DNA of 64,000 bases from Spisula solida (taxonomy: Eukaryota; Mollusca; Bivalvia; Venerida; Mactridae), in assembly GCA_947247005.1 (NCBI GenBank), contig OX365944.1, positions 6,584,501 to 6,648,500 of the forward strand, given 5' to 3'. The notes under the pieces were generated by a model that was not told where the DNA came from, did no database searches, and was given only the letters and a program-made list of their open reading frames with translations. Positions 33,601 to 40,800 of this stretch are shown here, in pieces. Numbering within the stretch: position 1 is the stretch's first letter; the number at the start of each line of letters is the position of its first letter. The position numbers and the translations under genes were made by a program.

Positions 33601-33902
33601 TCAATTTTCTTGCATTTTCAGAGCAAATTAGAAAAGATCTCAAGAGAAAAGAAGATAGTTGTTCAAAACTTTCATCAGAATTAAAATCAGTGAAACAGGA
33701 ACTGTCAGTTCAGACCAAAATCACGTCAAGTTCAGAGTCCAACAATCGTAAATATTTATCAGCATTGATGGAGACACAGAGTTTTGTTTCTAACCTGGCA
33801 ACAACAGTAACTAGTGCCCTCGGAGACATGGCTTCTATCAAAGTGGAAAAAGTTGAAGCTGTTTCAGTAAAAGAGGAACTGCAAGAGAATGGGAAAGATT
33901 AG
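6569..33902 (+). CDS. CCAR1: CCAR1 (CARP-1) orthologue, complete coding region in 20 exons
   Basis: This encodes a nuclear transcription and splicing coregulator that in vertebrates works with Mediator, nuclear receptors and beta-catenin and promotes apoptosis. Coding exons: 6569-6620, 10640-10770, 12833-13047, 13730-13844, 14778-14838, 17045-17333, 17724-17949, 18602-18882, 21000-21198, 21884-21970, 23656-23808, 26642-26710, 27757-27948, 28313-28468, 29014-29073, 29426-29516, 30434-30624, 31702-31837, 32391-32600, 33622-33902. They sum to 3,195 nt, giving 1,064 residues plus TAG (human CCAR1 is about 1,150). Visible domains: S1-like (about 107-170), RS/RE-rich (about 192-280), DBC1-type inactive Nudix (about 288-520), SAP (about 546-585), conserved block (about 644-715), degenerate EF-hand (about 813-878) and C-terminal coiled coil (about 925-1040). 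The SAP domain separates it from CCAR2/DBC1. The N-terminus MAQFG..KNPPWA matches CCAR1. Boundaries are read from consensus splice sites and frame, not transcripts; only the exon 9 donor and the exon 12 acceptor are ambiguous. Confidence 0.95.
7631..9144. mobile_element. Nested TIR element within the intron 1 transposon
   Basis: Termini ACGTGGGGTGATCAAAAAGA and the inverted TCTTTTTGATCACCTCACGT, with about 30 bp of near-complementarity, flanked by TA-rich DNA (tatat/atata). A Tc1/mariner-type TA duplication is plausible. 1.5 kb, no transposase frame; itself carries another element at 8000-8502. Confidence 0.7.
8000..8502. mobile_element. TTAA-flanked MITE, copy 1
   Basis: Bounded by TTAAAGGTGCTGACTCACAG and GAGACAGTCCCTTTAA (inverted TTAAAGGGACTGTCTC). 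The interior aligns with the copy at 13940-14407 over its length. TTAA at both ends suggests a TTAA-specific superfamily such as piggyBac or Kolobok. Confidence 0.75.
9389..9608. repeat. 110-bp exact tandem duplication inside the intron 1 transposon
   Basis: The unit starting gtcaccagtgggtacgaaag occurs twice in tandem (9391 and 9501), with no difference that I can see, so it is recent. Confidence 0.9.
10640..10770 (+). CDS. CCAR1: CCAR1 coding exon 2 (Q/A-rich linker)
   Basis: Acceptor tttgcag, donor gtatgt; phase 1 in, phase 0 out. It encodes residues 18-61, a low-complexity stretch rich in Gln, Ala and Met, like the Q-rich N-terminal linker of vertebrate CCAR1. It is separated from exon 1 by a 4-kb intron filled by a transposon. 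Confidence 0.88.
11050..12410 (+). mobile_element. Helentron/pearl-like element with nine 145-bp core repeats (family A, full copy)
   Basis: The 5' end is a hairpin AGCTCACCTGTCAC-AAA-GTGACAAGGTGAGCT, then a cgtccgtcgtccgtccg tract. A core unit repeats nine times with exact 145-bp spacing (gaggtcac at 11139, 11284, 11429, 11574, 11719, 11864, 12009, 12154, 12299). The 3' end carries GGTGAGCGACC, an inverted match to the 5' terminus, followed by the hairpin AGGGCCCTTTGGGCCCT and CTTGT. Lies in CCAR1 intron 2. Confidence 0.8.
12485..12792. mobile_element. CAGGCCC TIR MITE
   Basis: 308 bp bounded by CAGGCCCTTCCCCAG and CTGGGGAAGGGCCTG (perfect 15-bp inverted ends), with internal aaggcgctgg copies. 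It ends 40 bp before CCAR1 exon 3. No clear target duplication was found. Confidence 0.65.
12833..13047 (+). CDS. CCAR1: CCAR1 coding exon 3 (Q-rich linker and start of S1-like domain)
   Basis: Acceptor catttacag, donor gtgagt at 13048; ends in phase 2. Residues 62-132 comprise a poly-Q patch followed by QRVFTGSVTKLHDNFGFVDE, the beginning of the S1-like/cold-shock-like OB fold that is nearly invariant in CCAR1 proteins. Confidence 0.95.
13730..13844 (+). CDS. CCAR1: CCAR1 coding exon 4 (S1-like domain, second half)
   Basis: Acceptor atgcttcag, donor gtaagt. It encodes CVKGQMPKVGDRVLVEA and NMPFKWNAT, completing the S1-like nucleic-acid-binding fold to about residue 170. It joins exon 3 in phase 2 with no stop. 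A MITE lies 96 bp downstream in the intron. Confidence 0.95.
13940..14407. mobile_element. TTAA-flanked MITE, copy 2
   Basis: Starts TTAAAGTTGCTGCCTCACAG and ends TGAGGCAGTCCCTTTAA; homologous along its length to 8000-8502. The minus-strand 153-residue ORF across 13677-14138 is an incidental frame over exon 4 and this element. Confidence 0.75.
14778..14838 (+). CDS. CCAR1: CCAR1 coding exon 5 (short linker)
   Basis: Acceptor ttttctccag, donor gtacga. This is a 61-nt exon encoding about 20 residues (TTGGASLPGSKPPALIDTIS). It has little conservation and replaces a much longer Q/P-rich linker of vertebrate CCAR1. The call rests on splice sites and on phase compatibility with exons 4 and 6. Confidence 0.8.
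15015..16335 (+). mobile_element. Helentron/pearl-like element with eight 158-bp core repeats (family B)
   Basis: Begins with hairpin GTCGCCTGAAAAGGCGAC and a GGC-repeat tract. Eight core units (gtccggagcataac...) start at 15083, 15241, 15399, 15557, 15716, 15874, 16030 and 16190. It ends GTCAGGCGACACTTGCGACT and CGCGGAGCTTTTA, so the 5' terminus is again repeated inverted near the 3' end. Lies in CCAR1 intron 5. Confidence 0.75.
16484..17044 (+). repeat. 25-bp tandem array of CCAR1 exon 6 acceptor-like sequence
   Basis: The unit tattattttgtaattaggttgtgtc is repeated about seven times before and three times after an inserted element (16666-16957). The last degenerate copy, ttattgtgtaattag|gtcgtgg, is the actual 3' splice site of exon 6. 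Six upstream units carry TAG and four carry AAG at the splice position. Confidence 0.85.
16666..16957 (+). mobile_element. Non-autonomous Helitron-like element (family C)
   Basis: Begins (TT)GTCGAGCCCGCTTGCG, carries the inverted GGCTCGAC near its end, then hairpin TGCCCGAGGGCA and a terminal CTAG followed by T. It interrupts the tandem array so that the flanks tctatta + ttttgtaat rebuild one repeat unit exactly: insertion between A and T with no target duplication. Confidence 0.75.
17045..17333 (+). CDS. CCAR1: CCAR1 coding exon 6 (RS/RE-rich region)
   Basis: Acceptor tgtaattag at 17044, donor gtaagt. Residues 192-287 begin GRGSRGDRNRSGG, continue with dense RDRERDR/RRREERERR repeats and SRSPRKSGSPSS, and end in RRRPRIIPRYVVQ, matching the RVVPRYTVQ anchor of human CCAR1. 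Its acceptor is the last copy of a tandem array of near-identical acceptor-like sequences (16484-17044). Confidence 0.92.
17724..17949 (+). CDS. CCAR1: CCAR1 coding exon 7 (DBC1/inactive Nudix region, start)
   Basis: Acceptor cttgatcag, donor gtatgt. It encodes RYNNMYIPSDFYHADF, RPFQLGKACTFHVMHKE and VLDPPDADHLFSAK, close to the human protein. The region leads into the catalytically inactive Nudix fold proposed for the DBC1/CARP-1 family. Confidence 0.95.
18602..18882 (+). CDS. CCAR1: CCAR1 coding exon 8 (inactive Nudix core)
   Basis: Acceptor ttctgttacag, donor gtgagt. It encodes VMLISCPSLDDLYHKSC, HPTRLINFLVGVKGK, IAIGGPWSPSLDG and VLIKTAIRTTKALTGI. The block aligns throughout with human CCAR1. 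An open frame runs about 200 bp upstream into the intron, but the acceptor and protein alignment fix the start here. Confidence 0.95.
18952..19693. mobile_element. TA-flanked TIR transposon, non-autonomous
   Basis: Inverted ends TACCGTATTACCTCGTATTA and TAATACGAGGTAATATGGTA with adjoining CCCCC/GGGGG tracts, 742 bp. TA at both borders suits a Tc1/mariner-pogo superfamily. The 105-residue ORF inside (19252-19569) is not recognised as a transposase. Confidence 0.7.
19930..20010 (+). repeat. SINE body fragment
   Basis: ggtgctccactgtaaaaggg and aaaactgacatctctcatgc resemble the 3' body of the SINE at 29870-30070. No tRNA-like head remains. Confidence 0.4.
21000..21198 (+). CDS. CCAR1: CCAR1 coding exon 9 (end of Nudix-like domain; uncertain donor)
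   Basis: Acceptor attgtacag. It encodes YRVAEVRYLRPEEFHKGR, ETSIIYLPDVW and EWEALQNSYKKQLQRKLAQL, matching human CCAR1. The 3' end is ambiguous. A weak GT donor (GAG|GTTGCA) after 21198 and a GC donor (CAG|GCAGAG) after 21207 both preserve phase 0, differing by three residues (VAQ). Confidence 0.88.
21884..21970 (+). CDS. CCAR1: CCAR1 coding exon 10 (acidic linker into SAP)
   Basis: Acceptor ttatctgttag, donor gtaccc at 21971. The 29 residues are EEDEETEDD followed by ELDPKTMK, which equals the LDPKTMK that precedes the SAP motif in human CCAR1. The donor and first 20 intron bases are duplicated in a downstream 75-bp tandem array. Confidence 0.93.
22629..22802. mobile_element. Palindromic MITE (foldback)
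   Basis: Two arms of about 78 bp (aagaaatagttcacatcact, then tggcattatatggactggct...) are inverted copies with few mismatches, around a short loop (tcagcttcgcttc). The RNA would fold into one long hairpin. Lies in CCAR1 intron 10. Confidence 0.8.
22807..23290 (+). repeat. 75-bp tandem array carrying copies of the CCAR1 exon 10 donor
   Basis: Units spaced exactly 75 bp (gagctgcag at 22906, 22981, 23056, 23131, 23206, plus diverged copies at the edges). Each contains aactaggaag|gtacccaac, nearly identical to the exon 10 donor aactatgaag|gtacccaac at 21971 and the next 14 intron bases. Confidence 0.88.
23291..23470 (+). repeat. tRNA-derived SINE remnant
   Basis: A tRNA-like segment with a B-box-like GGTTCAATTCC (about 23329) is followed by tcctccacatgtggagaagt and accompanying body sequence. 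A related body segment recurs at 43500. Confidence 0.5.
23656..23808 (+). CDS. CCAR1: CCAR1 coding exon 11 (SAP domain)
   Basis: Acceptor ttgttacag, donor gtacaa. It encodes the SAP DNA/RNA-binding helix-turn-helix LRRELECRNLSSKGLKSQL and IARLTKQIK, then an acidic tail. SAP is present in CCAR1 but absent from CCAR2, so this exon decides the orthology. Confidence 0.96.
25125..25461 (+). repeat. Tandem tRNA-Val-like 3' halves followed by T tracts
   Basis: Three head-to-tail units, each with a T-arm and acceptor sequence ending ACTGGAACCA (GTGGGTTCAAMYCCCACTGG), then a run of 10 or more T and gtgtttaggtattgttttgtct. A fourth unit is at about 25669-25770. It looks like a tRNA-derived SINE 3' half with Pol III terminators, inserted in the family A element. 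Confidence 0.65.
25669..25770 (+). repeat. Fourth copy of the tRNA-Val-like unit
   Basis: ttttcctgagggtcgtgggt, ttcaaaccccactggaacca and the gtgttcaggtattgttctgt tail repeat the unit of 25125-25461, separated from it by a family A core unit. Confidence 0.6.
26480..26560 (-). repeat. tRNA-like SINE head, minus strand
   Basis: Read on the minus strand: gatagccttgtggtacagcg (A-box-like), then a stem around ctttgag and GGTCCTGGGTTTTATCCCAG (T-arm-like). Degenerate; not a functional tRNA. Confidence 0.5.
26642..26710 (+). CDS. CCAR1: CCAR1 coding exon 12 (acidic linker, tandem acceptor)
   Basis: The acceptor is TAGCAG, a NAGNAG tandem site: the exon can start at 26642 (QEEPAEEEVKME) or 26645 (EEPAEEEVKME), differing by one Gln. 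It ends DDDEKKKKD with donor gtaagt. Acidic and low complexity, supported by phase 0 on both sides. Confidence 0.85.
27085..27620 (+). repeat. Dispersed repeat (family with related copies at 28010-28230 and 47430-47690)
   Basis: Shares segments such as ggtaccaagcctggttgtgt, ccagagttatggtcctttgt and tttgtgtcaaaaaccctttt with the other two places, all within introns. Probably eroded relatives of the tandem-core elements of families A and B. No gene in this intron segment. Confidence 0.5.
27757..27948 (+). CDS. CCAR1: CCAR1 coding exon 13 (conserved central block)
   Basis: Acceptor cttattcag, donor gtaagt. It encodes EERKKEEERKK, then RRYTLPDKRAILVYPNP and GKFDCSVMSLSVLLDYR, ending EDNKEHSFE. 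This is one of the best-conserved blocks of CCAR1/CCAR2. Confidence 0.96.
28313..28468 (+). CDS. CCAR1: CCAR1 coding exon 14 (conserved block end and K/E-rich linker)
   Basis: Acceptor atgattgcag, donor gtaagt. It encodes VSLFAELFNEMLMRDFGF and YKNLSAVPEK (human VSLFAELFNEMLQRDFG), then a KDKEKEKEKDKDKKK run typical of the charged linker. Confidence 0.96.
29014..29073 (+). CDS. CCAR1: CCAR1 coding exon 15 (Lys-rich linker)
   Basis: Acceptor ttgttttcag, donor gtacag; 20 residues, EPAAKKKKTDEKDKKESDKK. It corresponds to the nuclear-localisation-like basic linker of CCAR1. Low complexity, supported by splice sites and phase 0. Confidence 0.85.
29426..29516 (+). CDS. CCAR1: CCAR1 coding exon 16 (charged linker)
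   Basis: Acceptor acattgtag, donor gtatga. About 30 residues rich in E, K and D (DEESEKKENKESSTTEKK and on); ends in phase 1, which is what exon 17 needs. Confidence 0.85.
29875..30070 (+). repeat. tRNA-derived SINE
   Basis: Head ctcgacagactaatggtaga and gcaccaatc with a diverged B-box-like GGTTTGCTCC. Body aaaagggaaaactggcttct and cccttgtggcattgg, fragments of which recur at 19950 and 26395. Confidence 0.5.
30434..30624 (+). CDS. CCAR1: CCAR1 coding exon 17 (K/E linker and degenerate EF-hand)
   Basis: Acceptor atattacag, donor gtaaga. After a KKEKEEKEKEKKKEK tract it encodes VKADLLLACIYFDQNHCGYI and LDKDMEEIIHAIGLSLSRAQ, matching human. The EF-hand-like loop DQNHCGYILDKD keeps D1, N3, G6 and I8 but has Cys at 5 and Asp rather than Glu at 12, so calcium binding is doubtful, as proposed for the family. 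Confidence 0.96.
30641..30776. mobile_element. MITE related to 45541-45814
   Basis: gagcatctcaagtagaaatctcagctta at the left and tgagatttagctcaggttga plus gatgcatc at the right form inverted ends, like the element at 45541-45814. It begins 17 bp after CCAR1 exon 17. Confidence 0.5.
31702..31837 (+). CDS. CCAR1: CCAR1 coding exon 18 (second helix pair of EF-hand region)
   Basis: Acceptor gtgattacag, donor gtaaac. It encodes VKKLLGKVVSRDTFNYRKIT (human VKKLLNKVVL...YRKLT), followed by an acidic stretch. Phase 0 in, phase 1 out. Confidence 0.94.
31934..32230 (+). repeat. tRNA-derived SINE with clear A and B boxes
   Basis: A box TGGCTAAGTGG (31943-31953) and B box GGTTCAAATCT (31986-31996), followed by a body (gctggaaatttcagaaatgt, gaactggttggaaacccgaa). 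A diverged relative lies at 52141-52340, and body fragments lie near 33000 and 33350. Confidence 0.7.
32391..32600 (+). CDS. CCAR1: CCAR1 coding exon 19 (start of C-terminal coiled coil)
   Basis: Acceptor gattttatag, donor gtatgt. A Ser/Thr-rich linker with a basic KRKSK cluster is followed by GMVMYNGAMLDIDSLLERL (human GLIVYNGAMVDVGSLLQKL), then a heptad-like charged helix. Confidence 0.95.
33622..33902 (+). CDS. CCAR1: CCAR1 coding exon 20 (C-terminal coiled coil, stop)
   Basis: Acceptor ttgcattttcag. It encodes QIRKDLKRKEDSCSKLSSEL and onward as a long amphipathic helix, then ETQSFVSNLATTVTSALGDM and an acidic tail ending EENGKD-like (ELQENGKD). TAG is at 33900-33902, at the same place as in human CCAR1 (human tail KENGASV). 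Confidence 0.95.
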
Positions 33903-35395
33903 ACAGAAAATGGGTTCATTTTATTCTGACTAACTGATACATCGGGTTGTTTTGAAATATCATGACTCTTGTTATAGTGTTTATTAGGTGCTTGTCAAAT
34001 TGTCAAATTTAAAAGCACTGTATCGCTTGCTATCTGGCTATCTGAGTGGCTGACAATACTTTATACCTTTCATGTGTTCTTCAGTTGCTAAGCAATTCAT
34101 CGGAGGCTTGAAGTAAAGGATGATACTAATCTTGAGCATTTGAATGTGTATTTCATATCTACGTCATTAAACTGTCATCCTTTGTGGTACATTGATCTCT
34201 TAACTCATCATATTTTTAATTACATTTACATTGATTCCATGCATTAATTGTTTGAACACTTCATGGTGATGTGTTTTGTGTCACTGAGCTGTATATGTAT
34301 TAAAGTTGCATTTTTGTCAGCATGTACACGGTGTTATGTGTGAAGTATTGGTATGTTGAACTATGTCATACATTTTCTATTTCCTGACTTTGATAACTGG
34401 ACAATTGTGCTTTCGTTTTGCAATGACTAAGATGATTAAAGTTCTTTACAGCAAATTTTTATGCCCCCCACCAAATATTGGGGGTTGGGCATATTTCTAT
34501 ACAGTATTTGGCTGTCTTGGTCTAAGATTGAGTTTCACTAAAGCAACGAAGCCGACAATTTCATTGAAGATCACAGGTTGAACTTAAGGGACTTCGTGAA
34601 TGACTGATCTCATGATAATTGGTCTCACCTAATTAGAGACAAAATATAAACTGGTACCTAAAATTCAGACTGATTCTGGTTGAAAGTTGTATCACATTTG
34701 GCAAGATATATTGGTCAGATTAACATGCTTGTGGATAGTTTGCTGGATGGCAACAATATACCTTGTCCACTGGACTGTTTCATGGAGCAGATTATAGTCT
34801 GGTTTCGGTTCCCAATGTTACAGTAGCAGTACTGTAGGAGTATTATGTAAACTTGGGACAGGAACTAGACTATAACCTGCTCTGCAAAACAGCCCAGTCG
34901 AAAAAGCCAAATACTTCTCAGTGAATGTAAACCAAAGAGAATACAACATGCCTGATTGTTCTTTCATCTCCTCAGATTCATTGGGAGAAGGGAAATGTGT
35001 TAGTGCTGGTAGCAAGTTGGTTCAGGACAATTACTGGTTATATTGTGCTGTATTGTACTGAAATGCTGATACGACTGCCTTGTTATTCAAGCAAGTTTTT
35101 GGATTATACAGCAGTTTGTTGTAATCATGTGCTGTAATTTACTACTAGAATATAATATATTGGTCAGCTGAGTACTTGGATTGACAACTAGCATAATGTC
35201 GTTTGTCCATTAAACAAAAGTACAATTGTAAAACATATCCTAAGAATGAGTGATATATCAAATGTCTTTAATTAAAATTTGATTGTGTTCAAAGTTGTTT
35301 AAATTGTAAAAGAGAGAAAACTATTCCATGCATAGCATTTTGTTACTTAGTCTATTTGCAGCATAAATGGAAATAAAACCGTCTTAAGTGTGTAT
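33903..35395 (+). other. CCAR1: CCAR1 3' UTR (putative)
   Basis: AT-rich non-coding sequence after the CCAR1 stop, with no supported ORF. A repeat fragment beginning tgccccccaccaaatattgg is embedded at about 34463-34580. The likely 3' end follows AATAAA at 35372. A proximal ATTAAA at 34299 with a GT-rich tract 25-45 bp downstream could give a shorter UTR of about 400 nt. Confidence 0.6.
34299..34350 (+). promoter_or_regulatory. Possible proximal polyadenylation signal of CCAR1
   Basis: ATTAAA at 34299-34304 with GT-rich sequence (ggtgttatgtgtg) about 25 bp downstream. It would end the message about 420 nt after the stop. Inference from motif spacing only. Confidence 0.35.
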
Positions 35396-35410
35396 CGTGT
35401 TATTTTCTTA
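35372..35410 (+). promoter_or_regulatory. Polyadenylation signal and downstream GU/U-rich element of CCAR1
   Basis: Canonical AATAAA at 35372-35377, followed 11-28 bp later by a tgtgtatcgtgttattttc tract: the expected layout of a metazoan cleavage/polyadenylation site on the CCAR1 strand. Confidence 0.6.
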
Positions 35411-35424
35411 TTCAAGTACGAGTA

Positions 35425-35660
35425 CCTAGCTATGCTCAGTGGTTAAGGACTCCTGATTTTGTTGTGGGAGTTTCAAATCTTTAAAGCACTGTACCTTGGG
35501 CAAGGTTGATTCTTGACCTACACAATCCCTGGAATAAAGACAATTACTGGCAGTTGGTCACTCAGGAAGTAGTTATTGAGAGGGATCAATATAAAGTTTG
35601 CATCTGTAGTAGGATTCGAACCTAGTCTGAACAGCGCCATCGCCTAATAATGTGAAGTAT
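35425..35660. repeat. Paired tRNA-like SINE remnants in opposite orientation
   Basis: Plus strand at 35433: tatgctcagtggttaaggac (A-box-like). Minus strand at about 35600-35650: ggcgatggcgctgttcagac followed by B box GGTTCGAATCC. Immediately downstream of the CCAR1 poly(A) site. Confidence 0.5.
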
Positions 35661-37771
35661 GAATGCATTATAGCAGCAACTCCAAATAAGGTTGTGCAAG
35701 TGACTAGCTCACAACACATCAGTAATCGTTTGATATGGATAACAACACTTTATTTGTATGTGGTCGCCACTGCACAAGTAGTGCTGAAAGAATTTTGCGC
35801 CTGTAGTGGGAGTCGAAGAACTTGTTTTGCAGTCTAGATAAGTTTGAACTTCAACTAGTCAAGTTTTCAGATTGGTACAAGCAATTAGCCCGTTAGTAAC
35901 AGAGACTTAAAATAATAACAAATCTAGCCGAACATTAAAATTGGGGACTATGACAATGTCGCATAAAAAAATCGGCTCAACATACATTCGATAAGGGTCA
36001 AGAAATCTGGATCTGTCTTGCGCCAACTCAACAAAAGGGATGAAGAAAACGTGCAAATATTAAAATGTCATCTAATCTGCTGCTAAATTTTGGAAAAGTA
36101 ATGTGTTGCATTTGGGATGCATTGACACAATGTAGCTTTTCAGGCAACTGATGAGCCCTAATGTCATGGACCAAAGTGGCAAGAATAACACGAAATTTGT
36201 TGTCCCTTTTTTGTTCTCATAATGTAAGACCAAAAATGCCAGAAAACAGATCGCAATGTTATCAAAAATGCTTCAATGCAGCACACAAACATTTTAATGA
36301 GGTTGGGCTTATCAGCTCTTAGACATTAAAATTTGAAGCAATCTTTATTCAATTACGATATTGCAAATGTAGCATTATGTTTCTGAAAATTGCATCAGTC
36401 CAAAGATCTAAATATACATGTCTATTTAGATCTTTGATCAGTCCATCTTATTAAATATGCAAACTATTCTCAGGGAAAACATGTTGTCACTTGTCAAATG
36501 TTGAGTAGTATGTATACATTTGCCTGCCTCCCAAAAATGTAGAATTTGCAAAAGTGTAGCAAGATCTGCTTAGTATGTTGAGTTACATCAAGAAACAATC
36601 CTTGCAAAGATATATGAACTATGGATGTTCACCAAAGTACACTGCTACAAACGAATAATACAGTCAGTTTACCTGACCTCCATCCTTACATATGAAGGTT
36701 ACCATTACCCAAACAGGAGATGCGACTCTTACTTGCATAATAATCACCTTTAAAATGAATGTGTTCATCTTCACAGAATTCAAACTTCGATGAGTATATG
36801 GCTGTCAGTGATTGTCTGAATGGTTAAATCAACAGTAAACATTTACTCAATTGTGTTCTCCCAGACAAAAACAAATCGTATAGAGAAGGCATCAACAGAA
36901 CAAGAAAGAAACAAAAACGGACACGTCACAGAAAAATACATGTGGTTAACAAACAAAGCAACTCTAAACAGACACAGTATACATGTCTTTTGAAAGAAAT
37001 GAAACAGCCTTATGCCGGACGTCGAATGCAAAAGGTCACATATAAAAAGAACACCGTTTTAACAAAAATGTACTTTTAAACACAATACCATCGGCAAGTC
37101 AAGTTCCCAGGTGAAGAGTACTCTAGTGAACGAGAATGCCCAATACGGACGGTCATTTGTGTGTGACCTATGTCACAATGCATGGAACACAAAACTGAAC
37201 GAATGAAACGTAGGAATATTGAATTGATTTAGAAGCAAACTGATTTTTAAGCATGATTGTTTCAATATCTATAGATCATGGAGACGGAGAGCAGTGACAA
37301 TGACGTCTGTGCTGCTTGACTTACGAAGTTTGACCAGTGCTTTAAAATAGTAGATCTTAGTGTACTTTTTAACGTTTTCACGCAGTTGTAGACGATCTAT
37401 TTCAATATCATGATTCTGTCCCTTAAATTTTAACCTGGAGTCGACAAGCTATCGATATGATCACGTTTTGTCACAATATCATATTGTATCTTATCACTAA
37501 CACTATGGTAACGCCAGGTGCCACGCCCGGAAGGTAAGTACAAATTGTCGTCTGCATAGATCGATAGTAAGCAAAGGGAGGTTACTCCATGTAGTGACGT
37601 AGCTCTACTCACACCTGTAATCTGACATTGGGTATTGACTGCGGCATTTCATCGTCGTTATTTGATGTGCGAACGTGTTACACTCGCGATGTCGTCTATA
37701 TGATAAAACATTGGAATTATATAAGAATTGGGATTTATTCGAGAGGGATTAAGTGAAAATTTATAGTAAAC
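35661..37771. other. Intergenic region between CCAR1 and the BAIAP2-like gene
   Basis: About 2.1 kb without a supported gene. It contains a perfect 14-bp-stem palindrome at 36401-36436. The last 150 bp must hold the BAIAP2-like 5' UTR and perhaps its promoter; no TATA or initiator is convincing. Confidence 0.5.
36401..36436. repeat. Perfect 14-bp inverted repeat with 8-nt loop
   Basis: CAAAGATCTAAATA / TATTTAGATCTTTG around tacatgtc, itself flanked by the direct repeat atcagtcca. Possibly the tip of a tiny MITE. Confidence 0.6.
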
Positions 37772-37822
37772 ATGAAAAGTAATACGGATGATATTCATAA
37801 ATTGACTGAGGCTGTTTATAAG
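37772..37822 (+). CDS. BAIAP2: BAIAP2-like coding exon 1
   Basis: ATG with A at -3 and an in-frame TGA 18 bp upstream (37754) fixes the start. It encodes MKSNTDDIHKLTEAVYK; donor gtaatt at 37823. The HKLTEAVYK segment equals HRLTENVYK of human BAIAP2. Confidence 0.9.
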
Positions 37823-40800
37823 GTAATTTTACTGTACATAATATTAGTTAATTATCACGTTTTTTAAAATATAAAGTGATGTACTGAATCAATAAATCTA
37901 CTAATCATTCCATAGTTATGTGTAGTAGCTAAGTTTTAAGAAGATAAAATCTGCCCTATGTTTGACTTTGTTAGATCAAGGCGTCTTGGGAGAAAGTTAA
38001 CATTAACAATTTACAATTAAAGGTTCGATTGGAACACATTGCGTGATCTTATAAGTAGACATACCCCCGGGGAACTTCAATGTTTAGGTTAAAAATAAAC
38101 AACAAGTCGCGTTTTATAGAACTGCAAATAATAGAAAACGTACTGTATATGTAAAAGTTCGTATTTTTGCCGTATGTTTTAGATCATTCTCAAATGGCAA
38201 TAATACAAGTTTGAGAAATACGATGATGTTACTATTTCGTAGTGAAACTTGTATTAAATGCATGTAACTTTTTTTGATCATTGATGAAAAATGAAATTAT
38301 GTGCTTATTTGGAAAATGATTGCTTTCGTATCCCTTGCATTTTGCCAGCCAATTTCCAGTTAAGATCAAAGACCTAAGGAATTTCAGGTACTCTTTATTT
38401 CTCAATTTCAAGTAGCCTAGCTAGGTCTTCGAGATAGGTCTCCAAAATATAATGGTCATTGTCGTCCTCTAAGTTAAATTCATACCGAAGCGAAGTTTTA
38501 TAGCAATTTTTAACCGAAAAGGATGAAAATTAAACGTGTACTTTCCATCTTCGATCCTTAGATGGGTGTGAAAGTCAACAAGAATTCTTACTCGTACATG
38601 AAGAATTATGATAGGTCCCGCCGTTTTTTATTGCCCAGACACTGTTTATGCGAACTAGGCTGGTAGAAAACAAAATACCATCGCTCCATAAAATAAAGCT
38701 CTCGATATACGACAATTAAATTAATGATTAAGATAAGCATAATGCTATTCTGTTCAAGAATAATGAACGTCAAAGAATATACCAAAAGTAGGGGTGACTA
38801 TTGAGGCCATTTTTAACTATTGCAATGCTATTGCTGAAAGTACCATTGCGATACTATTGTATTGCTGGAAACTATTGCGATACTATTGCAATAGTTATTG
38901 GCAAGATTTGAAAACCGGAGATTGACTTATAAATGCAAATTTGCACTGTGTAAGATATCACTAAGTTGTACAACATGCTAATCTACTATTTGTGGATATT
39001 ATCTAAAATGAATAAGACAGAAATAGAACATGAACGATTGCGATATTGGTCCTTTGTCGCAGTTTTGATGCGTGGAATTATTTAAAATAGGTTTTTTTTA
39101 ACGAGATATTACTTTAGTAATTTGTTAGTGGTAGTGCTTGTTCCCGGATTACCGTCTGTACCTGTGTACTAGAGTTCTTGTTCAACTGTTCATTGTTGAA
39201 GATCTCAGGAAGTTTACCATTTAATATAATTGTCAAATGAGTTTCCTCGTGAAATAAAGTCTTTATTATTTATTATTATTTTTACTCAAAGTAAATACTT
39301 CAAGCAGCTCATTTTTGGTATGCTTTTTAAGAGTGTACATTTTGTACATTTAAATAGCACAGACATTCTTATATTTGTGACCGAGTTGGGCACAACACAA
39401 GGAAACTATCTGACTTAGTATACGATCTTAATAAAGCGAAATATTTAATCAAGGCCTAGACTTTCAGAAGTTCAATTATGACATTTAATCCTCGAGTATA
39501 CATTCATTTATTCTTCGCGAATCATATACAAACAGTTCGTTGCAATAAGGAGCAACGTTTGGTGACGTACTGGACGCCGACATTGTGCAATGGAAGATTG
39601 AATAACGCTTTATTTAGTTCTGGCCTGCTGGGTACTGTTTTATCAAAAATCGTAAATTTACGTCCAAATTTGAAGTCTTTATAATTCATTAATATATAGC
39701 TACTTAAGTGCAATATTTACTGTGATTCAGTTGATGATCTCTTATAAACGTTATCTGTTCTCTATTTCTATTTGTAAAAGTATTAACAGTGAATTTAAAT
39801 TTGCGTAAGTTTTAAGATTTTTGTTAGTGCTTTGATAAAACAGTACCCTGGTGACAAACGTACATTCCTGGTGTCAGATTAACGTGAAGCACAATGTTAC
39901 ATACATTTATTAATTAAATGCTGCAGCTGTAGATTATCGATCTAAAACTATACAACTAGTAGTGCTGTGGGAACATGATATGAATTGAAAGATCGCACGA
40001 ATCATGCAGCAGGTGTAATACTCGTCCGTCAAATCAGCGTCATTATTGGATTAATATACACCAAATAAATCAGCATTTAAACATTCACAACTCTTTCACC
40101 AAGCTGACACCATCACATGATGTATTCTCTTACATCAGGATATTCTAAACCCCAGGTGGCAGTACTATCAAGAATGGCAACTTAAATAATATCACAACAT
40201 AAGCCTAGATTCTACTGTACAGTACATGCTATTGGAAAAAAACCTCTACCATCATACATACACCATCACAATCCTCGTCCGTCCGTCCGTTCCATATTTT
40301 GTCCAGAGCATAACTCTAAAACTATTTGAGGTATTGACTTGAAATTTGGTATGTGAATAGATGGCAACTAGGAGAAGTGCAGTGACCAAGGACCACACCT
40401 CTATATGACCGAGTTTTGAAATTAGTTCCCTTTGTTTAATTTAAAATAGTTTTTTTTTGCCCACAGCATAACTTGAAAACTATTTGTGGTATTGCCTGAA
40501 ACTTGTTATGTGAATAGATGACAACTAGTAGAAGAACAGGGACCAAGAATCATAACTCTACATGACCCAGTTTTGAAATTATTCCCCCTTTGTTTAATTT
40601 TAAGATAGTTTTTTGTCCAGAGCATAAATTGAAAAGTATTTAAGGCATTGATCTGACACTTGATATATGAATAGATGGCAACTAGGGGAAGTGCAGTGAT
40701 CAAGAACTATAACTCTATGTAGTCGAATTTTGAAATTATCTCCCTTTATTTAAGTTTTAAATAAATGTTTGTCCAGAGCATAACTTTAAAGCTATGTTAG

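Noticed and set aside
37430..37612. Minus-strand ORF containing YADDNLY, like the reverse transcriptase catalytic YADD
   Set aside because: No other reverse transcriptase motif lies nearby, the frame is 60 codons, and the surrounding residues do not fit a polymerase palm domain.
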